Source: Candidatus Omnitrophota bacterium (GTDB taxonomy: Bacteria > Omnitrophota > Omnitrophia > Omnitrophales > Aquincolibacteriaceae). From it: a DNA stretch of 38,241 bases. The notes beneath the pieces were generated by a model that made no database searches, was not told the origin of the DNA, and was given only the letters and a program-made list of their open reading frames with translations. Shown here piece by piece: positions 16,237 to 24,904 of this stretch (within the stretch, counting starts at the first letter, position 1; every line of letters starts with the position of its first letter). Made by a program: the position numbers and the translations under genes. Where the stretch lies: positions 1-38,241 of the forward strand of contig CAISGE010000074.1 of assembly GCA_903884815.1 (NCBI GenBank). Direction: 5' to 3'.

Positions 16237-16727
16237 GGTTTTTTTTCAGCTTTAGTAGCGCCGGCGATAGAAGAAGTAGATAACGAATTCAAATCTTCTT
16301 TATCGATTTTAATTAGCCATCTTTTTCCAAAAGCAATGCCTAGGTTTATAAAAAATAGGTCGTACAGACCCCACCAGGACTGCATAACAATCGTAAGAGG
16401 TGGCAAACGGTGGAATTTCAAGAACCCCACGATGGCACATGCGATAACGAAGATTAAAAGACACGTTGAGGACCAGAAAGCCACAGCAGCAATACTTTTT
16501 GAAACTCGCATTTTTCGTGAAGGTGCTATCGCATACGCTATTAAAACTATTCCAAATCCGTCAGCAGATCCCGCAAAACCATAAAAAATCAGCATCTTCA
16601 GAAAGCTCTGACCGCTGCTGAAGTCAAAGTTTAAAAATAATCCGATTACCCAATAAATCAGGAAATATCCGACTCCCATTGCAGGTAAGATAGCCATCCA
16701 CCGCAAGAACGAAACTATTTTCCTCAT
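16233..16727 (-). CDS. Membrane protein, first gene of the leftward cargo
   Basis: The 164-residue protein has four or five membrane helices and an Asp/Lys-rich tail. I do not recognise it. GGGAGGG lies 8 nt before the ATG. A sigma70-like promoter (16756-16785) lies just upstream, overlapped by a palindrome. Confidence 0.7.
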   Translation of the reverse strand: MRKIVSFLRWMAILPAMGVGYFLIYWVIGLFLNFDFSSGQSFLKMLIFYGFAGSADGFGIVLIAYAIAPSRKMRVSKSIAAVAFWSSTCLLIFVIACAIVGFLKFHRLPPLTIVMQSWWGLYDLFFINLGIAFGKRWLIKIDKEDLNSLSTSSIAGATKAEKKP

Positions 16728-16755
16728 AAAAGAATCCCTCCCGATAGCCCTGGAT

Positions 16756-16785
16756 AGTCTATGTCTCGACAGCCATAGCTGTCAA
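16756..16785 (-). promoter_or_regulatory. Sigma70-like promoter of the cargo, overlapped by an operator-like palindrome
   Basis: On the minus strand TTGACA (16785-16780) and TAGACT (16761-16756) are 18 bp apart and 22 bases from the expected start of transcription to the ATG. GACAGC-CATA-GCTGTC at 16768-16783 is an inverted repeat that overlaps the -35. The XRE gene diverges from here, so the repressor probably binds this palindrome. Confidence 0.65.
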
Positions 16786-16806
16786 CGTTATCGCCATAAT
16801 ACCGGC

Positions 16807-17025
16807 ATGAAAGATATCAAGTGCCGCTTTGCCCGCCACCTGAAGGAGCTGAGAACCAAGGCTGGCTTATCAGTCTCCGAACTCGCCAAGCAGTCCAGGG
16901 TTAGCCGGCAGCACATCCGAGATCTGGAACTGCCCATCCCCAAGAAGAGGGTAACGATCGAAACCCTAGAGAAACTGGCCAAGGGATTGCGCCTCCCGCA
17001 TTACCGTTTACTGCAGTTTAAGTAG
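16807..17025 (+). CDS. XRE-family (Cro/CI-type) repressor
   Basis: The 72-residue protein is a single helix-turn-helix domain (LKELRTKAGLSVSELAKQ and RVSRQHIRDLE). It is the only confident plus-strand gene of the element and diverges from the cargo promoter. No ribosome site is seen; CATAAT at 16795-16800 would start transcription at the ATG itself, like the leaderless lambda cI message. It probably controls the cargo and itself. Confidence 0.88.
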   Translation: MKDIKCRFARHLKELRTKAGLSVSELAKQSRVSRQHIRDLELPIPKKRVTIETLEKLAKGLRLPHYRLLQFK

Positions 17026-17410
17026 TCGCTATCGATAACGCCATCTAGTGCATAACTCACTTAGTGGCTTATACTTGCCGCAAAAATTAATTGTCAAAAG
17101 ATTACTTTTTTACTCTCCTTGCCTCTCGGGAGGTAGAGATATTCTTTTGGCGGCTCCGCCACTAGGAAATTTCAAAATTGACTTGGGATATGTGAACACT
17201 GGTGTGAAAGATACCCACCCTCCGATGGAGGCCTATAGGGGTCTTTGATAGCCGGAAATTGGCAAGCTTTCAGACTTCTTCTAGGCGCCAAGGTCTGACT
17301 CTTTTTGCCTTAGTGTCCAAAAAGTGTCCATTTTGAGGTCCAAAAACATGGGGAGAGACTGGAAAATACTGGAAGAGGTGTAACGAGGAAGATTGTATTT
17401 CTATAGAGAA
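17026..17410. other. Right-end noncoding region of the element
   Basis: No convincing gene. It holds a 17146-17165 hairpin-like GGCGG/CGCC, a CTAGTG/CACTTAG imperfect repeat just after the XRE gene, and the second copy of the 21-bp candidate arm site. A frame on the minus strand from 17340 reads DLKMDTFWTLR before stopping, matching the MDTFWT of the integrase C terminus. Confidence 0.6.
17313..17333. repeat. Candidate integrase arm site, right copy
   Basis: This is an exact copy of 2881-2901, 77-78 bp from the right tRNA-Ser copy, as the left copy is from the left tRNA. It lies outside any plausible gene here. Confidence 0.5.
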
Positions 17411-17511
17411 AAAACGGAGGGAGTAGGATTCGAACCTACGATCCCCTTGCGAGGATAACGGTTTTCGAGACCGCCGCATTCGACCACTCTGCCATCCCTC
17501 CTTGAAACTAT
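17411..17511. repeat. Right attachment repeat of the integrated element
   Basis: Matches 2713-2813 with three mismatches (84 bp exact from 17411 to 17494). The offset between copies is 14,698 bp, which is the approximate size of the element. Confidence 0.85.
17415..17501 (-). tRNA. tRNA-Ser(CGA), right copy, intact
   Basis: This 87-nt tRNA has anticodon CGA in a CTCGAAA loop, a long variable arm, a normal T-arm and a perfect seven-pair acceptor stem (GGAGGGA with TCCCTCC), discriminator G and no encoded CCA. It is the likely functional copy. Its 5' end lies 6 bp from the stop of the GIY-YIG gene. Confidence 0.93.
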
Positions 17512-17753
17512 TTTGCTTTCACTAATCGCTTAAAAGCTTCGCCACCCTTGTATTTTTTTATTTGGAGTTCTCGGCGAAAAGCTTCTTGTTTCGTCGGGAA
17601 TTCTTCTGAATATATAATCCGAAGCGGCAGATAAGCCTTTAAGGAACACGTCTTGCCGTGATTATGCTCTTTCAGCCGACGCTCTAGGTTCTCGGTATAT
17701 CCGGTGTAAAAGCGATCTATTTTCTCACTTTTTAAAATATAGACATGCCACAT
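17508..17753 (-). CDS. GIY-YIG domain protein (UPF0213/YhbQ type)
   Basis: The 81-residue protein is a single GIY-YIG domain: WHVYILKS, FYTGYTENLERRLKEHN, then SLKAYLPLRIIYSEEFPTKQEAFRRELQIKK. The length is typical of the small stand-alone family found in many copies in some uncultured bacteria. The role is unproven. It sits directly upstream of the intact tRNA-Ser. Confidence 0.9.
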   Translation of the reverse strand: MWHVYILKSEKIDRFYTGYTENLERRLKEHNHGKTCSLKAYLPLRIIYSEEFPTKQEAFRRELQIKKYKGGEAFKRLVKAK

Positions 17754-17855
17754 CGTTCTCGCCGTCAGGTTCTTTGCTGATAGACGTTACGCCCTCTTTG
17801 GAGTAAAGACCACTTCCCGCCTTTGGACGGGACCCCGCCGCTTCGCAGGCGGTGG

Positions 17856-17873
17856 CTGCCACCTCTCCGTGAA
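17856..17873 (-). repeat. Fragment matching the 5' end of a tRNA-Ser gene
   Basis: The 18 bp match 2791-2808 exactly, that is, the 5' acceptor strand GGAGAGG with flank of the left tRNA-Ser copy and its next bases. The following bases diverge, so this is not a functional tRNA. It may be a relic of an earlier integration at this locus. Confidence 0.55.
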
Positions 17874-17880
17874 TCGCTGA

Positions 17881-17936
17881 CGCGTACGGAGTACGGCGTA
17901 CCGCGTTTTCTCGCCGTACACCTTACACCGTACCCC
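17881..17936. repeat. Heptamer-armed hairpin A (GTACGGN)
   Basis: Left arm GTACGGAGTACGGCGTAC, a core CGCGTTTTCTCG and a right arm with CCGTAC words (imperfect). See the finding on these hairpins. Confidence 0.6.
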
Positions 17937-18083
17937 TTCCGAATTGAAAAATGCGCTAAAGTGTATTGCTTTCCAAAAGATTGGTCAAGCCGAAGGAATG
18001 TTCGAAGATCATTCAGCAAGATCCCCCGGCCTCTTCACAAAGACTTCCGCTCTCCTTGGGACCTCGCGGAAATAAATCCAAGA

Positions 18084-18114
18084 GCCAGGGCAGGAATTGA
18101 ACCCCTGCCCTGGC
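18084..18114 (-). terminator. Hairpin after the SPFH gene, possible terminator
   Basis: GCCAGGGCAGG (18084-18094) and CCTGCCCTGGC (18104-18114) are a perfect 11-bp inverted repeat with a 9-nt loop. The T-run after it on the minus strand is weak (CTCTTGGATTTATTT), so termination is likely but not certain. Confidence 0.55.
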
Positions 18115-18134
18115 CTCTGGACCCTCTTTGAGGC

Positions 18135-19127
18135 TTACTGCTGACTCTTTTTCGATTCCAGCATCTTCCCGAACACCCCTGAGACATCCAGAAGCGAGGT
18201 GTTATTCTGCCCCACGGGAATACCCCACACCTGAAGCGTCGGAGCGATCTTGCTGGCAAATTCAAGCGCCACAACATTTTGCCCGCCGCCCAACGCTTCA
18301 GCCGCCAAACGCTTCCCCTCGGCTTCCGCCTTGTAGCGCGCCAAGTCGCCGGCCGCTTCCTGCTCCAGCGAATAACGTTTTGCATCCGCATTGATCTTCA
18401 CCGCTTCGGCTTCGCCCTGGGCCCGCTGCACGGCCTGGAATTTGAGACCACGAGCTTCCGCCTCCTGTTTCTTGGCCATTTCTTCCTGGGCGAGCGCCTG
18501 GTTCTTATTGATCTCGACCTGCTGAGAGGCTAGCTTTTTTTGTTCAATGGCCCTCTCAAAATCAGGGCTGAAAGCAAAATGCCGGATCAGGGCGTCGTGC
18601 ACCCGGATCGCGGGATAATCCTTCAGCGTCGCCTTCAGACGGTCCAGAATGCCCTTCTGGATCTCATTACGAACATTCCCCTGATAGATCTGCTCGGCGT
18701 TATATCCGCCGATCACAATACGGGCTTCTGAGCGCACCTGCGGGAGCAGGATCTGATCTTCATAATTCGGCCCGATCTGCTGGTGCAAACTAGGAACCTC
18801 GTTAGCCACCAGGGAATAAATGATCGTCAAATCAACCGAGATATTTTGACCGTCATTAGTCTTGAGTTCGAGATTGTATTTCCGGGACTCTTCGTTACCG
18901 GCCGTATCGCCGGGGAACGCGCGGGCTGCGACTTTATAGATCACCATATCCGTCACCCACCTGTTGAAGAAGTGGTATCCCACCCCCCTCGGCACGTCCG
19001 AGACCTTCCCCGCCACTTTGTTAATCTCGACCGCCACTTCGCTCGGCTTCACATTGACCCATCCCAGCGTCAACACGAAGACTAGTAGAAGAGCGGTAAA
19101 AATTACCGCCGCAATTGCTCCCTTCAT
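18135..19127 (-). CDS. SPFH (prohibitin/Band 7) membrane protein
   Basis: The 330-residue protein has an N-terminal membrane anchor (AAVIFTALLLVFVLTLGWVNV), an SPFH domain (about 25-200) and a long Ala/Glu/Lys-rich coiled coil (about 205-290) with GLKFQAVQRAQGEAEAVKI. This is the prohibitin pattern; members form large ring assemblies in membranes. GGGGGG precedes the ATG. The small membrane protein just upstream is probably its partner. Confidence 0.92.
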   Translation of the reverse strand: MKGAIAAVIFTALLLVFVLTLGWVNVKPSEVAVEINKVAGKVSDVPRGVGYHFFNRWVTDMVIYKVAARAFPGDTAGNEESRKYNLELKTNDGQNISVDLTIIYSLVANEVPSLHQQIGPNYEDQILLPQVRSEARIVIGGYNAEQIYQGNVRNEIQKGILDRLKATLKDYPAIRVHDALIRHFAFSPDFERAIEQKKLASQQVEINKNQALAQEEMAKKQEAEARGLKFQAVQRAQGEAEAVKINADAKRYSLEQEAAGDLARYKAEAEGKRLAAEALGGGQNVVALEFASKIAPTLQVWGIPVGQNNTSLLDVSGVFGKMLESKKSQQ

Positions 19128-19157
19128 GACAGACCCCCCCCTTATTGATGAATCCCG

Positions 19158-19337
19158 TTACTTTTTAGGCTGGGACTCTTTTGATTGTTGCTTTCTCTTT
19201 TCATCCTGATCGATCCACGCGTCGGACAGAAAAAAAACTCCGCCCTTCTTTTCACCTTTCGCAAAAAAATACCTCAGAACGTTCCCGATCATGAAGATCA
19301 AAAACAGGGTGAACAACAGCTCAATAATAAGAAACAT
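19158..19337 (-). CDS. Small membrane protein next to SPFH
   Basis: The ATG at 19337 is chosen over GTG at 19343 because AGGAGG lies at good spacing before it. The 59-residue product has one N-terminal membrane helix (FLIIELLFTLFLIFMIGNVL) and a charged tail. It lies 30 nt before the SPFH gene and probably shares its transcript. Function unknown. Confidence 0.65.
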   Translation of the reverse strand: MFLIIELLFTLFLIFMIGNVLRYFFAKGEKKGGVFFLSDAWIDQDEKRKQQSKESQPKK

Positions 19338-19444
19338 CGTCACGCCTCCTCTTTTTTACGCCCGTCTTCCCTCGGGCATTGGTTTCAAAAATGCGCTACC
19401 ATCCTCTCCTCGGAGCGCCACAGAGAAACTCCGCCGCCAAAAAC

Positions 19445-21217
19445 TCAGTCTTTTTCCGAGCAAACCCGGTTCTTGCCGGCCCGTTTGGCCTCGTAAAGCG
19501 CCACATCTGCACGCCGCACCATCGGGTCCGGAACATTCTCTCCGGGACGAAGTGTCGCCACGCCCACGCTGATCGTCACGGGGATCACATTGCCCTCCCA
19601 CTCAAAGCGCGTGGCCTCCACCTGCTTCCGGAGCCTCTCGCCCGCAACCTGCACCGCTTCCTTGAGCCCCGATCTTCTCAGGATAATAATGAATTCCTCG
19701 CCTCCATAGCGCGCCGCGAAATCGATCTCGCGGAAGGGCCGCTTCTTGCGAATATAGGCCAGAATGATCGCCGCGAGCTTCTTCAAAACCACGTCGCCCG
19801 CGGGATGACCGTAAGTGTCGTTGATCTTTTTGAAATTGTCGATATCGAATAAAAGTATCGAGAGCGATTCCTTGCGGGTGCTCGCTTCAAGCACGATCTG
19901 ATTCATGATCAGGCGGAAGTGGCGGATCACATAAAGCTCCGTCAGCCCGTCCCGGGTGGCGAGATGAAAAAGGGCTGATTTTTCGCGCATCGCGGTCGCC
20001 TGAACATAGAGCGATGAGAAAACGAACAGGGCAAGAAGCAGAAGGAGCGGGTAGACCATAAAAAGCCAGATGTGCCATTTCCAGAAAACAAAAAAACAGA
20101 TCCCCGCCCACGCCATCCCCAGGAGAAGGCCTGCCCCGAGGGACAGCGTACTCCTGAGGGTGATAAATAGAAAAAGGGCGATCGCCCCGATCGCGACCAG
20201 ACAAAGCGCCTGCACCCAGAAAGGCATTGGCCTTATCCAGTTCCCAGTCAGCGCCCCGTTCAAAATATGGGCGTATACTCGCAGCGCCGGAGACGCCGCC
20301 TCAAGGGGCGTGGTGTGGAATCCCGCGACGCCCTTGGCCGTAAGCCCCACAAGGCAGATCTTGCCGGCGATCTTTCCCGGATCGACAACGGGCTTCAAAC
20401 CCTTCTGAATTGCGTAATAACTATGAATGAGATCCTCGACGGGATAGTGAGAAAATCCCGCGCTGCCGGAGCGTACCCAGGGAATCAGAACTTTTTCCTG
20501 ATCATCTTCGAAAGAGTTTCTCACAAGAACCGAAACAGCATTTTCCTTGAGCGTATTTCGGGCTGCCACAAGGGGTAAAAAAAGGTGGCTCTCTCTTTCT
20601 CGGATCAAAACTGGATCGAAGCGGCGAAGTACGCCGTCGGAGTCCGGCACAAGATCATGATGACCGGTCCCTTTAGCTGACTTTTCGAATTCCGACAGAG
20701 CGTGGACCCACCCCATTTCTCCGGCGTCCTTGTTCAGAACAACGGAAAGGCCGTGGACCCAGAATTTTTTTTCCTTTTTCGGGCGAAGGTCCACCGGAAG
20801 GAAAACAGGCGACTGGCTCCCGGCAAGCACCTGCGCGAGATCCCCGTCATTCTGAGGGTCCGTAGCTTCCGTCAGATCAAGATCAAGCACGACCGCGGCC
20901 GCTTTCCATTCGCTTAGAAGCCGTGTCATGATCGCGTGATAGCTTCGCGGCCAAGGCCAGGCCCCTACTTCCTGAAGCGATGCATCAGAAATTTCGATCA
21001 AGGCGATGTCCGGATGAACAGCGGAGGGACCGGCGTATTTTGAAAAAACATCGAGAGCCATATTTTCAAAACGATGGAGACAGCGCCCCAAAAGCAGCGC
21101 CAGAAAAACCACGAGGATCACAAAATACCCCGCCAACCGGATCCAGTCCCGGAAAACACGCGCCTGGGTCCGTGTGAAAAGTTTTTCGGTAGCTTCGATG
21201 GGTTCGTGCGCGGTCAT
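19445..21217 (-). CDS. CHASE2-GGDEF diguanylate cyclase
   Basis: The 590-residue protein has a membrane helix (about 28-48), a periplasmic CHASE2 domain (ISDASLQEVGAWPWPRSYHAI is typical), three membrane helices (about 335-410) and a GGDEF domain with intact active site GGEEF at 505-509. An RxxD inhibitory site (R496, D499) lies five residues upstream, so product feedback is expected. It makes cyclic di-GMP from two GTP in response to an extracytoplasmic signal. Confidence 0.95.
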   Translation of the reverse strand: MTAHEPIEATEKLFTRTQARVFRDWIRLAGYFVILVVFLALLLGRCLHRFENMALDVFSKYAGPSAVHPDIALIEISDASLQEVGAWPWPRSYHAIMTRLLSEWKAAAVVLDLDLTEATDPQNDGDLAQVLAGSQSPVFLPVDLRPKKEKKFWVHGLSVVLNKDAGEMGWVHALSEFEKSAKGTGHHDLVPDSDGVLRRFDPVLIRERESHLFLPLVAARNTLKENAVSVLVRNSFEDDQEKVLIPWVRSGSAGFSHYPVEDLIHSYYAIQKGLKPVVDPGKIAGKICLVGLTAKGVAGFHTTPLEAASPALRVYAHILNGALTGNWIRPMPFWVQALCLVAIGAIALFLFITLRSTLSLGAGLLLGMAWAGICFFVFWKWHIWLFMVYPLLLLLALFVFSSLYVQATAMREKSALFHLATRDGLTELYVIRHFRLIMNQIVLEASTRKESLSILLFDIDNFKKINDTYGHPAGDVVLKKLAAIILAYIRKKRPFREIDFAARYGGEEFIIILRRSGLKEAVQVAGERLRKQVEATRFEWEGNVIPVTISVGVATLRPGENVPDPMVRRADVALYEAKRAGKNRVCSEKD

Positions 21218-21314
21218 AAGGGGAGACCAGTCCTGGCGGGGAAAAAACGTGTTATTTCACGGAGCCGTCTCATAAGGAAAATTTTACAGCATTTTCTCCT
21301 AAAGAGCCAGCAAA

Positions 21315-21360
21315 GGCGCATAACGCGCAACGAGATCGTTTTTACGTTGCGCGTTGCGCC
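21315..21360. repeat. Heptamer-armed hairpin E (CGCAACG), after nrdJ
   Basis: GGCGCATAACGCGCAACG and CGTTGCGCGTTGCGCC pair over 16 bp with a 2-nt bulge around a loop with TCGTTTTTA. It lies just after the nrdJ stop (21367) and may act as its terminator. Confidence 0.6.
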
Positions 21361-21366
21361 GCGACT

Positions 21367-24300
21367 TTAAGAGCATCCCATGCTGTTACCGCAATTCAAG
21401 CACTTGTAGCAGGAGCCGCTTCGCACGGTCACGTGGCCGCAATTCGTGCAAAAAGGCGCATCGCCCATCATGTTCGAGAGATGCGCGTTCGCTCCCGCCG
21501 TAGCAAGGTCCGTGTTCTTTTTGACAACGCCCGCCGGGGTCTCATTCTCCTTGAGCGACGCCGGAGCTTCGATCATCGGCGCTTGAGACAGAGCAGCCTG
21601 CGGTACTTTTCGATTCACCTGAAGATCCTCGGGTTTAGGCGGGATCTGGACAAATTCCGTCATTCCCAGATATTCCATGCCGAGCACGCGAAAAAGATAA
21701 TCCACCGTCGAGGTGGAAAGTTTGATGTTGGGATGATCCACCAGCCCTTGCGGCTCAAAGCGCGTGAACGTGAAAACATTCACGAATTCCTCGAGAGGAA
21801 CGCCGTATTGAAGTCCGAGCGAGACCGCGATTGCGAAGCAGTTCATCATGGAGCGGAATGCGGCGCCTTCCTTGTGCATATCCACAAAGATCTCACCCAG
21901 CGTCCCGTCCGTGTATTCCCCGGTACGGAGATAGATCTTCTGGCCCCCGACGCGAGACTCCACCGTGATCCCGTCCCTCTTTTTGGGAAGGCGCTTGCGC
22001 TGGAGGACCGGCGGATGCGCAGCCTGGATCTCGGTCTTGGTTCCGGATTTCTTATCCGCGGGATCTTTATCGGTCTGGGTGTTGAGGGGCTGCGAGAGTT
22101 TGGAGCCGTCCCGGTAAAGCGCGACGGCCTTCAGTCCCATTTTCCAGGATTCGGTGTAGATCTGTTCGATGTCTTCCACGGTGCTTTCATGCGGAAGATT
22201 CACGGTCTTAGAGATAGCGCCGGAAATAAAGGGCTGCGCGGCGGCCATCATACGGACATGCGTCATGGGCGCGATAAAACGTTTCCCGTATTTCCCGCAT
22301 TTGTTCGCGCAATCGAAGACCGGTAAATGCTCGGGCTTGAGGAGTGGCGCGCCTTCGATCGTCATCCTGCCACAGATCACATTATTGGCTTCCTCGATCT
22401 CCGCCTTCGAGAACCCGAGCGCTTCGAGCACGTTAAAGCGCAGATGATTGTAATCCTCCGGCTTGAATCCCAGGCGCTTGAGCGTCTCTTCCCCGAGTGT
22501 CCACTTGGTAAAAGCAAAGCTGAGATCGAAAACCGACGGCAACATGACATCGATCTTGTCCAGCTCGGGGCTGGTGAAGCCCTTGGCCGCGAGGGTCTTG
22601 CGATTGATCCACGGCGTCCCTTCGAGACGTGATGTGCCCTGGATGTATTCAATGATATTCTGGGTCTCGCCCTCGGCATACCCGAGCTTCTGAAGGGCCG
22701 CGGGCACGCATTGATTGATGATCTTGAAATAGCCGCCGCCCGCGAGCTTTTTGAATTTCACGAGTGCGAAATCCGGTTCGATCCCGGTGGTGTCGCAATC
22801 CATCAGAAGACCGATCGTCCCGGTCGGGGCGATCACCGAAACCTGCGCGTTACGATATCCATAAAGTTTCCCGATCTCGTAGGCATCTTCCCAGTCATCA
22901 TGCGCCGCGACCAGAATGTCCTGCCAGCAATTTTCGGCCGAGATTTTGTGCGCGGCCTCGCGGTGTTTCTCGATCACTCGAAGCATGGAACTTTCATTCT
23001 TCTTATAATCCAGAAAGGCTCCCTTGGAAGCGGCGATCTCCGCGGAGGTCCGGTACGCATGCCCCGTCAGGATCGCGGTAAGCGCGCTGCAGATCGCGGA
23101 GGCTTGCGGGCTGTCATAAGGAATGCCGCTCACCATCAGGAGGCTGCCGAGATTGGCGTAGCCGATGCCGAGCGGACGGTAAACGTGGCTGTTCTTCGCG
23201 ATCAATTCCGTCGGATACGAGGCGTAGTCTACGAGAATATCCATGGCCGTGATAAAAACGCGGATCGTGTGGCGGAAGCCATCCACATCGAAACTGCCGT
23301 CCGGGCGCAAGTACTTCATGACGTTGATGGACGCCAGATTACACGCCGAATCATCCAGGAACATGTATTCCGAGCAGGGATTGGAAGCGTGAATGCGGTC
23401 GGTGTTGGCGCAGGTGTGCCAGTCGTTGATCGTGGTGTCGAACTGAACACCCGGATCGGCGCAGGCCCACGCCGCGTAGGCGATCTGGTCCATGAGATCC
23501 TTGGCCTGAAAAGTCTCATACGCGTCACCGGTAGTGCGGAAGCGCGTCTGCCACTTTCCGTCATTCAGATAAGCACGCATGAATTCATCCGAGATCCGCA
23601 CGGAATTATTCGAATTCTGTCCCCCGACCGTCTTGTAGGCTTCTCCGTTAAAATCGGAAGAGTATCCTGCAGCGATCAGCGCCGCAACTTTCTTTTCTTC
23701 GCGAACCTTCCAATTGATGAAGTCCACGATCTCGGGATGATCCAGGTCCAGACAGACCATCTTGGCCGCGCGACGCGTGGTGCCGCCAGATTTCGTCGCT
23801 CCCGCGCCGCGGTCCAACACCTCAAGGAATGACATCAGGCCTGAGGAAGTCCCTCCGCTGGAAAGCTTTTCCTGACGACCACGCAGCTTCGAGAAATTCG
23901 TTCCTGTCCCCGAGCCAAATTTGAAGAGGCGAGCCTCGTTTTTGATCAGATCGAAAATGGACATGAGACTATCGTCCACCGACTGAATGAAGCAAGCGGA
24001 GCATTGCGGGTTCGAATAGGAGTCCGTGGCCTGCCGCATCGTATCCGTCACCGGATCCCAATGATAATTACCGCCGCCGCCCTGGATCCCGTAAAGATCG
24101 AGCCCGCAGTTGAACCACACCGGGGAGTTGAACGCGCATTTCTGGTGGATCAGGAGATGCTGGAGCTCTTCCTCGAACACTTGGGCGTCCGCGGGTGTCT
24201 TGAAATAGCTTCCCAACTTCTCCCCCGAGGTCCGGATCGCGTGGGCAATGCGGCTGACGACCTGCCGAGCGCTGACTTCGGTGCCAGTTCCGGGGACACC

Positions 24301-24543
24301 GGCCTTCCGGAAATACTTTGAGACAATAATATCGGTCGCGAGCTGACTCCAGCTCTCAGGGACCTCCACGTTTTCCATTTTGAAGACGACCGAACCGTCA
24401 GGATTCGTGATCACCGAGCTACGCTTGGCGTACTTGATCTCGTCCAATGGATGCGCGTCGGGTTTCGTGAAAAACCTCCCAAAAGTAACCCCTTTTCCGG
24501 GAAGTGTGGTGTCCTGAGCTGGCACGATCTTTTCTGTCTTCAT
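21367..24543 (-). CDS. nrdJ: Adenosylcobalamin-dependent (class II) ribonucleotide reductase
   Basis: The 1058-residue protein converts ribonucleotides to deoxyribonucleotides using a B12-derived radical. It lacks an ATP cone at the start. Conserved parts include [47 protein letters not shown] (active-site N-C-E) and [18 protein letters not shown]-terminal zinc-finger-like tail has CTNCG...[14 protein letters not shown], where the final cysteines re-reduce the active site. GGGAGAG lies before the ATG. Two NrdR-like boxes lie upstream. Confidence 0.98.
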   Translation of the reverse strand: MKTEKIVPAQDTTLPGKGVTFGRFFTKPDAHPLDEIKYAKRSSVITNPDGSVVFKMENVEVPESWSQLATDIIVSKYFRKAGVPGTGTEVSARQVVSRIAHAIRTSGEKLGSYFKTPADAQVFEEELQHLLIHQKCAFNSPVWFNCGLDLYGIQGGGGNYHWDPVTDTMRQATDSYSNPQCSACFIQSVDDSLMSIFDLIKNEARLFKFGSGTGTNFSKLRGRQEKLSSGGTSSGLMSFLEVLDRGAGATKSGGTTRRAAKMVCLDLDHPEIVDFINWKVREEKKVAALIAAGYSSDFNGEAYKTVGGQNSNNSVRISDEFMRAYLNDGKWQTRFRTTGDAYETFQAKDLMDQIAYAAWACADPGVQFDTTINDWHTCANTDRIHASNPCSEYMFLDDSACNLASINVMKYLRPDGSFDVDGFRHTIRVFITAMDILVDYASYPTELIAKNSHVYRPLGIGYANLGSLLMVSGIPYDSPQASAICSALTAILTGHAYRTSAEIAASKGAFLDYKKNESSMLRVIEKHREAAHKISAENCWQDILVAAHDDWEDAYEIGKLYGYRNAQVSVIAPTGTIGLLMDCDTTGIEPDFALVKFKKLAGGGYFKIINQCVPAALQKLGYAEGETQNIIEYIQGTSRLEGTPWINRKTLAAKGFTSPELDKIDVMLPSVFDLSFAFTKWTLGEETLKRLGFKPEDYNHLRFNVLEALGFSKAEIEEANNVICGRMTIEGAPLLKPEHLPVFDCANKCGKYGKRFIAPMTHVRMMAAAQPFISGAISKTVNLPHESTVEDIEQIYTESWKMGLKAVALYRDGSKLSQPLNTQTDKDPADKKSGTKTEIQAAHPPVLQRKRLPKKRDGITVESRVGGQKIYLRTGEYTDGTLGEIFVDMHKEGAAFRSMMNCFAIAVSLGLQYGVPLEEFVNVFTFTRFEPQGLVDHPNIKLSTSTVDYLFRVLGMEYLGMTEFVQIPPKPEDLQVNRKVPQAALSQAPMIEAPASLKENETPAGVVKKNTDLATAGANAHLSNMMGDAPFCTNCGHVTVRSGSCYKCLNCGNSMGCS

Positions 24544-24586
24544 AAGGCTGTCTCTCCCATTAAACTTTTTAAAAGCTTATTAAATA

Positions 24587-24634
24587 ATACTACATGTTGA
24601 TGCCTCTTCAGAGGCCGCATACTACATATAGTAT
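24587..24634. promoter_or_regulatory. Two NrdR-like boxes upstream of nrdJ
   Basis: ATACTACATATAGTAT (24619-24634) is a near-palindrome close to the NrdR box consensus. A weaker copy ATACTACATGTTGATG lies at 24587-24602. The starts are 32 bp apart, the three-helical-turn spacing typical of paired NrdR boxes. They lie 44 bp from the nrdJ start, and TATTAT at about 24584-24589 on the minus strand could be the -10. NrdR would repress nrdJ when dATP is plentiful. Confidence 0.65.
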
Positions 24635-24904
24635 CGCTATCGTCTTTTTTTATTCGAATTTTTTCGAGTGATTGTGATTCTTTGGTTCTGGGACTCGCGT
24701 CTCTAAATTTGGAAAGCCGGGAATTAGATCCTAGAAATCTTTTTGTCGCAGTCCTCGTTGTCCGGAGATTTTGTATGAATTTCTGTTCGCCGCACGTTCA
24801 AACTCAAAAACATTTTAGCTTGATCATTCAGCGCGTCGAATTCTAACAAAGAAATTTTCGAAGTCAAACGCTTATTAAGATTTATTTTTGAGAATTTTTT
24901 CTTT
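24635..24904. other. Noncoding gap between mnmE and nrdJ
   Basis: No gene seen. The sequence is T-rich, with a TCGAATTTTTTCGA inverted repeat at about 24654-24667, and no clear terminator stem after mnmE. Confidence 0.5.

Larger units (their letters stand above)
17754..18134. other. Noncoding gap with repeats
   Basis: No convincing gene. It contains a fragment matching the left tRNA-Ser 5' end (17856-17873), a heptamer-armed hairpin (17881-17936) and a GC-rich hairpin (18084-18114). Confidence 0.6.

Noticed and set aside
17042..17050. CATCTAGTG match to the iteron-like repeats near the right end
   Set aside because: Only nine bases match; too short to call a fourth copy.
17765..18019. Minus-strand 84-codon frame
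   Set aside because: It runs through the tRNA fragment and hairpin A and has no family pattern.
18084..18114. TTCAATTCC in the hairpin loop as the T-arm of a tRNA
   Set aside because: The stem does not fit a T-arm and there is no acceptor or anticodon arm.
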